DNA of 64,000 bases, taken from contig NZ_AYMJ01000031.1 of NCBI RefSeq assembly GCF_000633255.1, forward strand, positions 124,001-188,000. Reading direction: 5' to 3'. The translations under genes were made by a program, and so were the position numbers. Below are positions 8,298-16,717 of the stretch, in pieces (position 1 is the stretch's first letter; each line of letters begins with the position of its first letter). Origin of the DNA: Pseudomonas sp. H1h. Lineage in GTDB: Bacteria; Pseudomonadota; Gammaproteobacteria; Pseudomonadales; Pseudomonadaceae. The notes under the pieces were generated by a model. The model had not been told where the DNA came from, ran no database searches, and worked only from the letters and a program-made list of their open reading frames with translations.

Positions 8298-8387
8298 TGT
8301 GGGAGCGGGCTTGCTCGCGAAGGCGTCGTGTCAGTTGCTCCATCCGTCGACTGACACACCGATTTCGCGAGCAAGCCCGCTCCCACA
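8298..8387. repeat. REPIN between gtsA and gtsB
   Basis: Two inverted REP cores form a long hairpin in the 156-bp gap inside the gts operon. Its position matches the REP elements between malE and malF in enterobacteria, where they stabilise the upstream message. Confidence 0.9.
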
Positions 8388-8429
8388 AGGGAACTCACCG
8401 TAGTTTTATTCCCTGTACTGGATTTTCCC

Positions 8430-9338
8430 ATGAGTTCTGTTGCTGTGTTCAGCAAGGCCTCGCCGTTCGATGCGCTGCAGCGCTGGCTACCGAAACTGGT
8501 GCTGGCGCCGAGCATGTTCATCGTGCTGGTGGGCTTCTATGGCTACATCCTGTGGACGTTCGTGCTGTCGTTCACCACCTCGACCTTCCTGCCGAACTAC
8601 AAGTGGGCGGGGCTGGCGCAATACGCACGGCTGTTCGACAACGACCGCTGGTGGGTGGCGAGCAAGAACCTCGCGGTGTTCGGTGGCATGTTCATCGGCA
8701 TCACCCTGGTGATCGGCGTGCTGCTGGCGGTGTTCCTCGACCAGCGCATCCGTCGCGAAGGCTTTATCCGCACCATTTACCTGTACCCGATGGCGCTCTC
8801 GATGATCGTCACCGGTACCGCGTGGAAATGGCTGCTCAACCCGGGCATGGGCCTGGACAAATTATTGCGTGACTGGGGCTGGGAAGGTTTCCGTCTCGAC
8901 TGGCTGATCGACCCTGATCGCGTGGTCTATTGCCTGGTGATCGCCGCTGTGTGGCAAGCCTCGGGCTTCATCATGGCGATGTTCCTTGCCGGCCTGCGTG
9001 GCGTTGATCAATCGATCATCCGTGCGGCGCAGATCGATGGCGCGAGCATGCCGACCATCTACTGGAAAGTGGTGCTGCCAAGCCTGCGTCCGGTGTTCTT
9101 CAGTGCGGTAATGATCCTGGCGCACATCGCGATCAAGAGCTTCGACCTGGTCGCGGCGATGACCGCCGGTGGTCCGGGTTATTCCTCCGACCTGCCAGCG
9201 ATGTTCATGTATTCCTTTACCTTCAGTCGCGGTCAGATGGGCATGGGCTCGGCCAGTGCAATTCTGATGCTCGGTGCGATCCTCGCGATCATCGTGCCTT
9301 ACCTGTATTCCGAGCTGAGGACCAAGCGCAATGACTAG
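8430..9338 (+). CDS. gtsB: Glucose ABC transporter permease GtsB
   Basis: GtsB is one of two inner-membrane permease subunits (MalF-like) for glucose import. The 302-residue protein has six hydrophobic segments, beginning with LAPSMFIVLVGFYGYILWTF near 30, and the cytoplasmic EAA loop near 200 (RAAQIDGASMPTIYWKVVLP) that docks with the ATPase. No strong Shine-Dalgarno is visible before 8430. The gene ends 8 bp inside gtsC (ATGACTAG overlap), so GtsB and GtsC are made in step. Confidence 0.95.
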   Translation: MSSVAVFSKASPFDALQRWLPKLVLAPSMFIVLVGFYGYILWTFVLSFTTSTFLPNYKWAGLAQYARLFDNDRWWVASKNLAVFGGMFIGITLVIGVLLAVFLDQRIRREGFIRTIYLYPMALSMIVTGTAWKWLLNPGMGLDKLLRDWGWEGFRLDWLIDPDRVVYCLVIAAVWQASGFIMAMFLAGLRGVDQSIIRAAQIDGASMPTIYWKVVLPSLRPVFFSAVMILAHIAIKSFDLVAAMTAGGPGYSSDLPAMFMYSFTFSRGQMGMGSASAILMLGAILAIIVPYLYSELRTKRND

Positions 9339-10176
9339 TCTCGCTGCCAAACCTGCCTTCAGCCTGAGCCGCGTGGCGATCTACGCGGTGCTGATCCTCG
9401 CGGTATTGCTGTACCTGATCCCGCTGGTGGTGATGCTGCTGACAAGCTTCAAGACCCCGGAAGACATCAGCACCGGCAACCTGCTGAGCTGGCCGACCGT
9501 GGTCAGCGGCATCGGCTGGGTCAAGGCCTGGGCCACGGTCGACGGTTACTTCTGGAACTCGATCAAGATCACCGTTCCTGCGGTCATCATCTCCACCGCC
9601 ATCGGTGCGTTGAACGGTTACGTGCTGTCGTTCTGGCGCTTCCGTGGTTCGCAGTTGTTCTTCGGTCTGCTGTTGTTCGGCTGCTTCCTGCCATTCCAGA
9701 CCGTGTTGCTGCCGGCGTCGTTTACCCTCGGCAAGATGGGCCTGGCAAGCACCACCACTGGCCTGGTGTTTGTCCACGTGGTTTACGGTCTGGCGTTTAC
9801 TACGCTGTTCTTCCGTAACTACTACGTGAGCATTCCTGATGCACTGGTCAAAGCTGCACGTCTGGATGGCGCGGGTTTCTTCACGATTTTCCGCCGCATC
9901 ATTCTGCCGATGTCGACCCCGATCATCATGGTCTGCCTGATCTGGCAGTTCACCCAGATCTGGAACGACTTCCTGTTTGGTGTGGTGTTCTCCAGCGGTG
10001 ATTCGCAGCCGATTACGGTCGCGCTGAACAACCTGGTCAACACCAGCACCGGCGCCAAGGAATACAACGTTGATATGGCAGCGGCGATGATCGCCGGGCT
10101 GCCGACCCTGCTGGTCTATGTGGTCGCAGGCAAGTATTTCGTGCGCGGGCTGACGGCCGGCGCAGTCAAGGGGTAA
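9331..10176 (+). CDS. gtsC: Glucose ABC transporter permease GtsC
   Basis: GtsC is the MalG-like partner permease of GtsB. The 281-residue protein has about six transmembrane segments (first at VAIYAVLILAVLLYLIPLVV near 15-35) and an EAA loop near 175-195 (VKAARLDGAGFFTIFRRIIL). It overlaps gtsB by 8 bp and ends 2 bp before gtsD, showing a single transcript with coupled translation. Confidence 0.95.
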   Translation: MTSLAAKPAFSLSRVAIYAVLILAVLLYLIPLVVMLLTSFKTPEDISTGNLLSWPTVVSGIGWVKAWATVDGYFWNSIKITVPAVIISTAIGALNGYVLSFWRFRGSQLFFGLLLFGCFLPFQTVLLPASFTLGKMGLASTTTGLVFVHVVYGLAFTTLFFRNYYVSIPDALVKAARLDGAGFFTIFRRIILPMSTPIIMVCLIWQFTQIWNDFLFGVVFSSGDSQPITVALNNLVNTSTGAKEYNVDMAAAMIAGLPTLLVYVVAGKYFVRGLTAGAVKG

Positions 10177-10178
10177 TC

Positions 10179-11339
10179 ATGGCAACGCTCGAACTTCGCA
10201 ACGTAAACAAGACCTACGGTGCCGGCCTGCCGGACACCCTGAAGAACATCGAACTGTCGATCAAGGACGGTGAGTTCCTGATCCTGGTCGGTCCGTCGGG
10301 CTGCGGCAAGTCGACCCTGATGAACTGCATCGCCGGCCTCGAAACCATCACTGGCGGCGCGATCATGATCGGCGATCAGGACGTCAGCGGCATGAGCCCG
10401 AAGGATCGCGACATCGCCATGGTGTTCCAGTCCTACGCGCTGTACCCGACCATGAGCGTGCGCGAGAACATCGAGTTCGGTCTGAAGATCCGCAAGATGC
10501 CGCAGTCGGCGATCGACGAAGAAGTCGCGCGCGTGGCCAAGCTGCTGCAGATCGAACACCTGCTCAACCGCAAGCCGGGCCAGCTCTCCGGTGGTCAGCA
10601 ACAGCGTGTGGCGATGGGCCGTGCGCTGGCGCGGCGGCCGAAGATCTACCTGTTCGACGAACCGCTGTCCAACCTCGACGCCAAGCTGCGCGTCGAGATG
10701 CGCACCGAAATGAAGCTGATGCACCAGCGTCTGAAAACCACCACCGTTTACGTGACCCACGACCAGATCGAAGCGATGACCCTGGGCGACAAAGTGGCGG
10801 TGATGAAGGACGGGATCATTCAGCAATTCGGTACACCGAAAGAAATCTACAACGACCCGGCCAACCTGTTCGTGGCGAGCTTCATCGGTTCGCCGCCGAT
10901 GAACTTCATCCCGCTGCGCCTGCAACGCAAGGACGGTCGCCTGCTGGCGCTGCTCGACAGCGGCCAGGCGCGTTGCGAGTTGCCGATGAGCATGCAGGAC
11001 GCCGGGCTGGAAGATCGCGAAGTGATCCTCGGCCTGCGCCCGGAGCAGATCGTCCTGGCGAATGGCGAGGGCAATGGCCTGCCGAGCATCAAGGCCGAGG
11101 TGCAGGTCACCGAGCCGACCGGTCCGGACACCCTGGTGTTCGTCAACCTGAATGAAACCAAGGTCTGCTGCCGTCTGGCACCGGACGTGGCACCGCAGGT
11201 GGGCGAGACCCTGACACTGCAGTTCGATCCGTCGAAAGTGTTGTTGTTTGATGCCAAGACTGGCGAGCGTCTGGGCGTTGCGGGCCAGGCGCAAACCGAA
11301 GCGCGGTCGGCGAACGTGGCGCAATTCAAGGGCCGCTGA
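10179..11339 (+). CDS. gtsD: Glucose ABC transporter ATP-binding protein GtsD
   Basis: GtsD is the MalK/UgpC-type ATPase that energises GtsBC. Its 386 residues show Walker A (GPSGCGKSTLMN, near 38), Q-loop (FQSYALYPTMSV), signature LSGGQQQRVAMGRAL near 135, Walker B (KIYLFDEPLSNLDAKL) and the switch His in VYVTHDQIEAMTL. A C-terminal OB-type regulatory domain (about 240-386) carries MNFIPL and LGLRPEQI. The ATG lies 2 bp after the gtsC stop. A REPIN follows before oprB. Confidence 0.96.
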   Translation: MATLELRNVNKTYGAGLPDTLKNIELSIKDGEFLILVGPSGCGKSTLMNCIAGLETITGGAIMIGDQDVSGMSPKDRDIAMVFQSYALYPTMSVRENIEFGLKIRKMPQSAIDEEVARVAKLLQIEHLLNRKPGQLSGGQQQRVAMGRALARRPKIYLFDEPLSNLDAKLRVEMRTEMKLMHQRLKTTTVYVTHDQIEAMTLGDKVAVMKDGIIQQFGTPKEIYNDPANLFVASFIGSPPMNFIPLRLQRKDGRLLALLDSGQARCELPMSMQDAGLEDREVILGLRPEQIVLANGEGNGLPSIKAEVQVTEPTGPDTLVFVNLNETKVCCRLAPDVAPQVGETLTLQFDPSKVLLFDAKTGERLGVAGQAQTEARSANVAQFKGR

Positions 11340-11347
11340 AGAACAAG

Positions 11348-11436
11348 GTGGGAGCAGGCTTGCTCGCGAAAGCGGAGTGCCAGGCAATACATATGTCGAC
11401 TGACATGACGCCTTCGCGAGCAAGCCCGCTCCCACA
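11348..11436. repeat. REPIN between gtsD and oprB
   Basis: Two inverted REP cores start 9 bp after gtsD stops. They may separate the stabilities of the ABC-transporter and porin messages. Confidence 0.88.
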
Positions 11437-11504
11437 GGGGAAAAGTGGTGTTCGGCCTGTCGTTCACCGCACTTTTATGTAAACCACGTTGGAAAAAAAC
11501 AGTT

Positions 11505-11515
11505 AATAACAATAA
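11505..11515 (+). promoter_or_regulatory. AAnAAnAAnAA motif before oprB
   Basis: AATAACAATAA lies 17 bp before the oprB start codon, next to the AGGATGTAGGG ribosome-binding region, and fits the Hfq/Crc pattern. Confidence 0.5.
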
Positions 11516-11531
11516 AGACGAGGATGTAGGG

Positions 11532-12881
11532 ATGAAAAAGAAACACGTCAATGCCCGGTTGATCTGCCAAGTGTCAGCTGCGGCGGCATTGGTGCTGGCC
11601 GGCAATGCAATGGCTGCCGATGCATTCAGTTCCGATTCGAAATGGATGACTGGCGACTGGGGTGGCGAGCGTACCAAGCTGATCGAGCAAGGTATCGACA
11701 TCAAAGCTGATTACGTCGGGGAAATGGGCGCCAACCTGCATGGCGGCTATAACGACGACAAGACCGGCCGCTACAGCGACCAGTTCGGTCTGGGCGTGGC
11801 ACTGGACCTGCAAAAACTCTGGGGCTGGGACAACACTCAGGCCAAGATCCAGCTGACCAACCGTAACGGTCAAAACATCTCCAACGACCGTGTTGGCGAT
11901 CCGCGTGCCGGCACCTTGTCGTCGTCGCAGGAAGTCTACGGTCGTGGCCACATGGTGCGTCTGACCCAGTTGTGGATTCAGCACCAGTTCTTCGACAACA
12001 AGCTCGACGTGAAGGCCGGTTACTTCGGCGAAGGCGAAGACTTCAATACCTTCCCGTGCGAATTCCAGAACCTGGCGTTCTGCGGCTCGCAAGTGGGTAA
12101 CTGGGCGACCAACATCTGGTACAACTGGCCTGTCAGCCAGGCCGCGATCCGCGTGAAGTACAACATCAACGACGAGCTCTACGCACAAATCGGCGCGTAC
12201 AACCAGAACCCGTCGCAACTGGAACACGGCAACGGTTTCAAACTCAGCGGCAGCGGCACCGCCGGTACTGTGTTGCCGGTCGAGCTGGTCTGGTCGCCTA
12301 AGGTCAACAGCCTGCCGGGCGAATACCGTGTCGGTTACTACAAGAGCACCGCTGACGCCAATGACGTGCGTGAAGACGCCAACGGCAACGACGCTGCGAC
12401 CACCGGTGATGCCTACCGCGTACACAACAGCAAGCACGGTTACTGGTTCGTCGCGCAACAGCAACTCACCAGCCACAACGGTGATGCGACTCGCGGTCTG
12501 AACATTGCCGCCAACGCGACCTTCCACGACAAGGACACCAACTTCATCGACAACTACCAGTCGCTGATGTTTGTCTACAAAGGCCCGTTCGACGCTCGTC
12601 CGAAGGATGACGTTGGCATCGGTGCGGCGCGTATCCACGTCAACGATGATGTGAAGAAAAACGCCGAGCTGCTGAATGCTTCCAACGGTGTTTCGGACTA
12701 CGACAATCCGGTGTTCTCGCCAATTCGTGATACTGAATACAACTACGAGATCAACTACGGCTTCCACGTCACCAACTGGCTGACGGTGCGTCCTAACCTG
12801 CAATACATCACCCATCCGGGCGGTGTTGATGCGGTGGACAACGCTTTGGTCGCTGGCCTGAAAATTCAGTCGGTGTTCTAA
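11532..12881 (+). CDS. oprB: Carbohydrate-selective outer-membrane porin OprB
   Basis: OprB is a 16-stranded outer-membrane porin that lets glucose and related sugars diffuse into the periplasm. The 449-residue product starts MKKKHVNARLICQVSAAAAL, a signal peptide cut near AMAADAF. The mature N-terminus (SKWMTGDWGGERTKL) and the closing strand ending in IQSVF with a terminal Phe are diagnostic. The start at 11532 is set by the signal peptide; an upstream in-frame GTG at 11445 would mask it. A strong Rho-independent terminator follows. It forms one uptake unit with gtsABCD. Confidence 0.95.
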   Translation: MKKKHVNARLICQVSAAAALVLAGNAMAADAFSSDSKWMTGDWGGERTKLIEQGIDIKADYVGEMGANLHGGYNDDKTGRYSDQFGLGVALDLQKLWGWDNTQAKIQLTNRNGQNISNDRVGDPRAGTLSSSQEVYGRGHMVRLTQLWIQHQFFDNKLDVKAGYFGEGEDFNTFPCEFQNLAFCGSQVGNWATNIWYNWPVSQAAIRVKYNINDELYAQIGAYNQNPSQLEHGNGFKLSGSGTAGTVLPVELVWSPKVNSLPGEYRVGYYKSTADANDVREDANGNDAATTGDAYRVHNSKHGYWFVAQQQLTSHNGDATRGLNIAANATFHDKDTNFIDNYQSLMFVYKGPFDARPKDDVGIGAARIHVNDDVKKNAELLNASNGVSDYDNPVFSPIRDTEYNYEINYGFHVTNWLTVRPNLQYITHPGGVDAVDNALVAGLKIQSVF

Positions 12882-12919
12882 CGCGTCTGCGATAAGCTCC
12901 TCTCTATGTGCGCATATTT

Positions 12920-12949
12920 GCGGACGGCCAAGGCTGTCCGCTTTTTTTT
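12920..12949 (+). terminator. Rho-independent terminator after oprB
   Basis: GCGGACGGCC, a short AA loop and GGCTGTCCGC (one mismatch) are followed by eight T residues. It closes the gts-oprB unit; the mutarotase gene follows 46 bp later. Confidence 0.85.
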
Positions 12950-12995
12950 GGGGACAGGCGCCCCCCTGTGAAAGACGAGTTCAGGACCGTGGCCA

Positions 12996-13850
12996 ATGCA
13001 TGAGCATCCGCTGCAACGCTTCTTCAAATCCCTGCGTGAACAACCGGTGTTCGCCTGGGAGCGCTATCAGATGCGCGATGTGCTGGTGATTGATCATCCG
13101 CTGTGCCAGGCGGTGTTCAGTCGTCAGGGCGCGCAATTGCTGCACTTTCAGCCACGCGGACAGAAACCGTGGTTGTGGTGTGCGGCGAAGTGGCCGCATG
13201 TCGGTGCCATTCGCGGTGGCGTGCCGGTGTGCTGGCCGTGGTATGGCCGTCATCCGAGCGAAAACGCCTGGCCGTCCCATGGCTGGGCGCGGCTGCTCGA
13301 CTGGAAACTGATCGACAGCAGCAGTGCCGACGATGGCGTGCGCCTGCATTGGCAGTTGCAGTTGTGCGACTGGCAGGCAGACCTGCACGCCCACCTGGGC
13401 GAACGCATGGACTTGCGCCTGAGCACCGAGCATCAGGACGACATGCCGTGCCAGTTGAGCCAGGCTTTGCATGCTTACTGGCGTATTGGCGATGTCGGTG
13501 AGATAGCGCTGTCTGGGCTCGAAGGCGCGCAAGGATATGACCAGTTGAGCCGCCAGTCTTGCCAGCAGGAAGGCGAATTGCGCGTCGATGGCGGTTGTCA
13601 GCGGGTGTTCCAGCATGACGGCGAATTGCAGTTGAAAGATCACGCCTGGCAGCGCGAGCTGTGCATTGATACGGGCGACAGCGCCGACACGGTGGTCTGG
13701 CATCCGGGTTCGCGGCCGTTGCTGGGTGTGAGCTGGGATGAGGTGAGCGAGTTTGTCTGTGTCGAAGCGGCGGCGGGCGGGACGGACAGCCTGCATCTGG
13801 CGCCGGGAGAGAAGGCGCATTTGAGCTTGCAGGCGTGGGCGGCGGCCTAG
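12996..13850 (+). CDS. D-hexose-6-phosphate mutarotase (YeaD-like aldose epimerase)
   Basis: The 284-residue protein belongs to the galactose mutarotase-like family, YeaD branch, which interconverts alpha and beta anomers of hexose 6-phosphates. Characteristic segments are LWCAAKWPHVGAIRGGVPVCWPWYG near 60-85, HGWARLLDW near 96, and the acidic FVCVEAAAGG near 250. It would speed supply of beta-glucose-6-phosphate to Zwf, fitting its place between oprB and hexR-zwf. AGGA precedes the start by ten bases. The last 100 bp and the downstream REP have been tandemly duplicated (13927-14102). Confidence 0.88.
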   Translation: MHEHPLQRFFKSLREQPVFAWERYQMRDVLVIDHPLCQAVFSRQGAQLLHFQPRGQKPWLWCAAKWPHVGAIRGGVPVCWPWYGRHPSENAWPSHGWARLLDWKLIDSSSADDGVRLHWQLQLCDWQADLHAHLGERMDLRLSTEHQDDMPCQLSQALHAYWRIGDVGEIALSGLEGAQGYDQLSRQSCQQEGELRVDGGCQRVFQHDGELQLKDHAWQRELCIDTGDSADTVVWHPGSRPLLGVSWDEVSEFVCVEAAAGGTDSLHLAPGEKAHLSLQAWAAA

Positions 13851-14116
13851 ATTTGCGGTGAGTCGGCTGACGCCTTCGCGAGCAAGCCCGCTCCCACAGG
13901 TGACTGAAATACAGTCGAGTGTGGGAGTTTGTCTGTGTCGAGGCGGCGGCGGGCGGGACGGACAGCCTGCATCTGGCGCCGAGAGAGAAGGCGCATTTGA
14001 GCTTGCAGGCGTGGGCGGCGGCCTAGATTTGCGGTGAGTCGGCTGACCCCTTCGCGAGCAAGCCCGCTCCCACAGGTGACTGCATTCCATCTGGAGAAAT
14101 ACAGTCGAGTGTGGGA
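13751..14116. repeat. Tandem duplication of the mutarotase gene end plus REP
   Basis: Bases 13751-13926 recur at 13927 onward with three substitutions visible and one 14-bp difference in the loop (CATTCCATCTGGAG present only in the second copy). The junction is GTGGGAG|TTTG; the parental sequences share GAG at that point, which suggests a REP-edge, microhomology-mediated duplication. Confidence 0.88.
13927..14026 (+). pseudogene. Duplicated 3' fragment of the mutarotase gene
   Basis: This 100-bp stretch copies the end of the upstream gene, including FVCVEAAAGGTD and the TAG stop at 14024-14026, with GAA to GAG and CGG to CGA type changes. It has no start codon or promoter of its own and is not expected to make a product. 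Confidence 0.8.
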
Positions 14117-14134
14117 GCGGGCTTGCTCGCGAAG
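14051..14134. repeat. REPIN downstream of hexR
   Basis: An inverted and a direct REP core flank a loop containing CCATCTGGAG. A further single REP at 13875-13898 belongs to the first copy of the duplicated block. The pair lies 30 bp beyond the hexR stop on the opposite strand. Confidence 0.88.
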
Positions 14135-14163
14135 AGGCCGGATCAATCAGCCGAGATTCTGGA

Positions 14164-15033
14164 TCAGTTGAACTCGTCACCCACCGGATACCGGCTGGCA
14201 TTCAAACTCTCTTTGATCTTGCGCAGATGCGGCTGGAAATCCACGCCACGACGCAAGGTCATCCCGGTCGCCAGCACATCAAGCACGGTCAACTGAATGA
14301 TCCGTGACGTCATCGGCATATAAATGTCGGTGTCTTCCGGCAGCGGAATATTCAGGCTCAAGGTACTCGCCTTGGCCAGTGGCGAATTCTCCGCCGTCAG
14401 ACCCAGCACCGAAGCCCCGTTCTCCCGAGCAATGCGCGCCACTTCCACCAGTTCACGCGTACGCCCGGTGTAGGAAATGATCACGAACAGTTCGCCGGTG
14501 TGCGCCACCGACGCAATCATTCGCTGCATCAGCACATCGGCATGCGCGGTGACCGCCAGATTGAAACGGAAGAATTTGTGCTGCGCATCCAGCGCCACCG
14601 GCGCCGAAGCGCCGAGGCCGAAGAAGTGGATCTGCCGGGCCTGAATCAACAGGTCGACGGCGCGGCTGATCAGGTTCGGGTCCAGCGCCTGGCAAGCGCT
14701 GTCCAGCGAGGCGATGGCGCTGCCGAAAATCTTCTGCGTGTACGCCTCGGGATTGTCATCGGCCTCGACCGCACGGCTGACATACGCCGCGCCACTGGCC
14801 AGGCTCTGCGCCAGTTGCAGCTTGAGTTCAGGGTAGCCGCTGACACCGAACGAACGGCAGAAACGGTTGACCGTCGGCTCGCTCACCGACGCCGCCTGGG
14901 CGAGGGCGGCGATGCTGAAGCGGGTGGCCTGCTGCGGGTTGAGCAGGATCACCTCGGCGACTTTGCGTTCGGCCTTGTTCAGCTCTTCAAGGCGACTCTG
15001 GATCTGTTCCAGTAAATTTCGCACGCGGTCCAT
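14164..15033 (-). CDS. hexR: HexR transcriptional repressor (RpiR family)
   Basis: HexR represses zwf-pgl-eda and edd/gap-1 in pseudomonads and is released by KDPG. The 289-residue protein has an N-terminal RpiR helix-turn-helix (about 1-75, with FSIAALAQAASVSEPTVNRF) and a C-terminal SIS sugar-phosphate domain (about 125-250, with HFFGLGASAPVAL and VIISYTGRTRELVE). AGGA precedes the ATG. It diverges from zwf, and a HexR-type operator sits in the shared 217-bp gap, consistent with control of zwf and perhaps of itself. Confidence 0.95.
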   Translation of the reverse strand: MDRVRNLLEQIQSRLEELNKAERKVAEVILLNPQQATRFSIAALAQAASVSEPTVNRFCRSFGVSGYPELKLQLAQSLASGAAYVSRAVEADDNPEAYTQKIFGSAIASLDSACQALDPNLISRAVDLLIQARQIHFFGLGASAPVALDAQHKFFRFNLAVTAHADVLMQRMIASVAHTGELFVIISYTGRTRELVEVARIARENGASVLGLTAENSPLAKASTLSLNIPLPEDTDIYMPMTSRIIQLTVLDVLATGMTLRRGVDFQPHLRKIKESLNASRYPVGDEFN

Positions 15034-15168
15034 ATGGAATTCCTAATTCACCTGCGCAAAGGTGCGCCGGGCTATGCAAATTGGGCCTTTGATGTGGCCC
15101 GTGACGGTGGCCTATCCTACTGATGGCTCCGACCGACCACCACTCGGAATCTGTATTTTGCGAAAATG

Positions 15169-15185
15169 TTGTGGTTATTACTACA
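15169..15185. promoter_or_regulatory. HexR operator in the hexR-zwf gap
   Basis: TTGTGGTTATTACTACA is an imperfect inverted repeat resembling the HexR consensus (TGTARTWWWAYTACA / TTGT-N7/8-ACAA) with one extra central base. It lies 66 bp before zwf and 136 bp before hexR. Confidence 0.65.
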
Positions 15186-15237
15186 TTTTCCCTTGAGTGA
15201 TGCCTTGAAAAAAGGTATTTGTAGCTTAACTTGATAA

Positions 15238-15245
15238 AAGAACAA
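15238..15245 (+). promoter_or_regulatory. AAnAAnAA motif before zwf
   Basis: AAGAACAA lies 5 bp before the zwf start, in the ribosome-binding region where a normal Shine-Dalgarno is weak. It fits the Hfq/Crc pattern. Confidence 0.4.
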
Positions 15246-15250
15246 ACATC

Positions 15251-16717
15251 ATGCCTTCGATTACGGTTGAACCGTGCACCTTTGCCTTGTTCGGCGCTCT
15301 CGGCGATCTGGCCCTGCGCAAGCTGTTTCCTGCCCTTTATCACCTTGATGGCGCCGACCTGCTGCATGAGGACACGCGCATCATCGCGCTGGCCCGTGAA
15401 GACGGCACCGAGCAGCAGCACCTGGCGTTCATCGCCGCCGAATTGCGCCGTTACGTCGGCAAAGAGCTGGACGAGGCCGTGGCCGAGCGCTTTCTGGCGC
15501 GCCTGAGCTACCTGCACGTCGACTTCCTCAAGGCTGAAGATTACGTGGCGCTGGCCGAACTGGCAGGCAGCGCCCAACGCATGATTGCCTACTTCGCCAC
15601 CCCGGCGGCGGTGTACGGCGCGATCTGCGAGAACCTGGCGAAAGTCGGTCTGGCAGAAAACACACGCGTGGTGCTGGAAAAGCCGATCGGCTCCGATCTG
15701 GAATCTTCGCGCAAAGTGAACGACGCCGTGGCGCAGTTCTTCCCGGAGAACCGCACCTACCGCATTGACCACTACCTGGGCAAAGAGACCGTCCAGAACC
15801 TGATCGCCCTGCGTTTCGCCAACAGTCTGTTCGAAACCCAGTGGAACCAGAATTACATCTCCCACGTGGAAATCACCGTGGCCGAGAAGGTCGGCATCGA
15901 AGGCCGTTGGGGCTATTTCGACAAGGCCGGCCAACTGCGCGACATGATCCAGAACCACCTGCTGCAGCTGCTGTGCCTGATCGCCATGGACCCGCCGGCC
16001 GACCTGTCCGCCGACAGTATCCGTGACGAGAAGGTGAAAGTGCTCAAGGCCCTGGCGCCGATCAGCCCGGAAGGCCTGACCACGCAAGTGGTTCGCGGTC
16101 AGTACATTGCCGGTCACAGCGAAGGCAAGTCCGTCCCGGGCTACCTGGAAGAACCGAACTCCAACACCCAGAGCGACACCGAAACCTTTGTTGCCCTGCG
16201 TGCCGATATCCGCAACTGGCGCTGGGCCGGCGTGCCGTTTTACTTGCGTACCGGCAAGCGCATGCCGCAGAAACTGTCGCAGATTGTCATCCACTTCAAG
16301 GAACCGTCGCACTACATCTTCGCGCCGGAACAACGCCTGCAGATCAGCAACAAATTGATCATCCGTCTGCAACCGGACGAAGGCATTTCCTTGCGCGTGA
16401 TGACCAAGGAACAGGGCCTGGACAAGGGCATGCAACTGCGCAGCGGTCCGCTGCAACTGAATTTCTCCGACACCTGGCGCAGTGCGCGGATCCCCGACGC
16501 CTACGAGCGGTTGTTGCTGGAAGTGATGAACGGCAATCAGAACCTGTTTGTCCGTAAAGATGAAATCGAAGCCGCGTGGAAGTGGTGTGACCAGTTGATC
16601 GCCGGGTGGAAAAAATCCGGTGACGCGCCCAAGCCGTATGCGGCCGGGTCGTGGGGGCCGATGAGCTCGATTGCACTGATCACGCGGGACGGGAGGTCGT
16701 GGTATGGCGATATCTGA
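15251..16717 (+). CDS. zwf: Glucose-6-phosphate 1-dehydrogenase
   Basis: Zwf oxidises glucose-6-phosphate to 6-phosphogluconolactone with NAD(P). The 488-residue enzyme carries the nucleotide-binding loop FGALGDLALRKLFPALY near 12, EKPIGSDLESS near 140 and the active-site RIDHYLGKETVQNL near 172. It starts the zwf-pgl-eda operon, overlapping pgl by 14 bp. A HexR operator upstream suggests induction by KDPG. Its product supplies NADPH, important for oxidative-stress resistance. Confidence 0.97.
   Translation: MPSITVEPCTFALFGALGDLALRKLFPALYHLDGADLLHEDTRIIALAREDGTEQQHLAFIAAELRRYVGKELDEAVAERFLARLSYLHVDFLKAEDYVALAELAGSAQRMIAYFATPAAVYGAICENLAKVGLAENTRVVLEKPIGSDLESSRKVNDAVAQFFPENRTYRIDHYLGKETVQNLIALRFANSLFETQWNQNYISHVEITVAEKVGIEGRWGYFDKAGQLRDMIQNHLLQLLCLIAMDPPADLSADSIRDEKVKVLKALAPISPEGLTTQVVRGQYIAGHSEGKSVPGYLEEPNSNTQSDTETFVALRADIRNWRWAGVPFYLRTGKRMPQKLSQIVIHFKEPSHYIFAPEQRLQISNKLIIRLQPDEGISLRVMTKEQGLDKGMQLRSGPLQLNFSDTWRSARIPDAYERLLLEVMNGNQNLFVRKDEIEAAWKWCDQLIAGWKKSGDAPKPYAAGSWGPMSSIALITRDGRSWYGDI

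Noticed and set aside
13850..14163. A new small gene in the region before hexR
   Set aside because: The apparent frames are copies of the mutarotase 3' end or lie in REP sequence.
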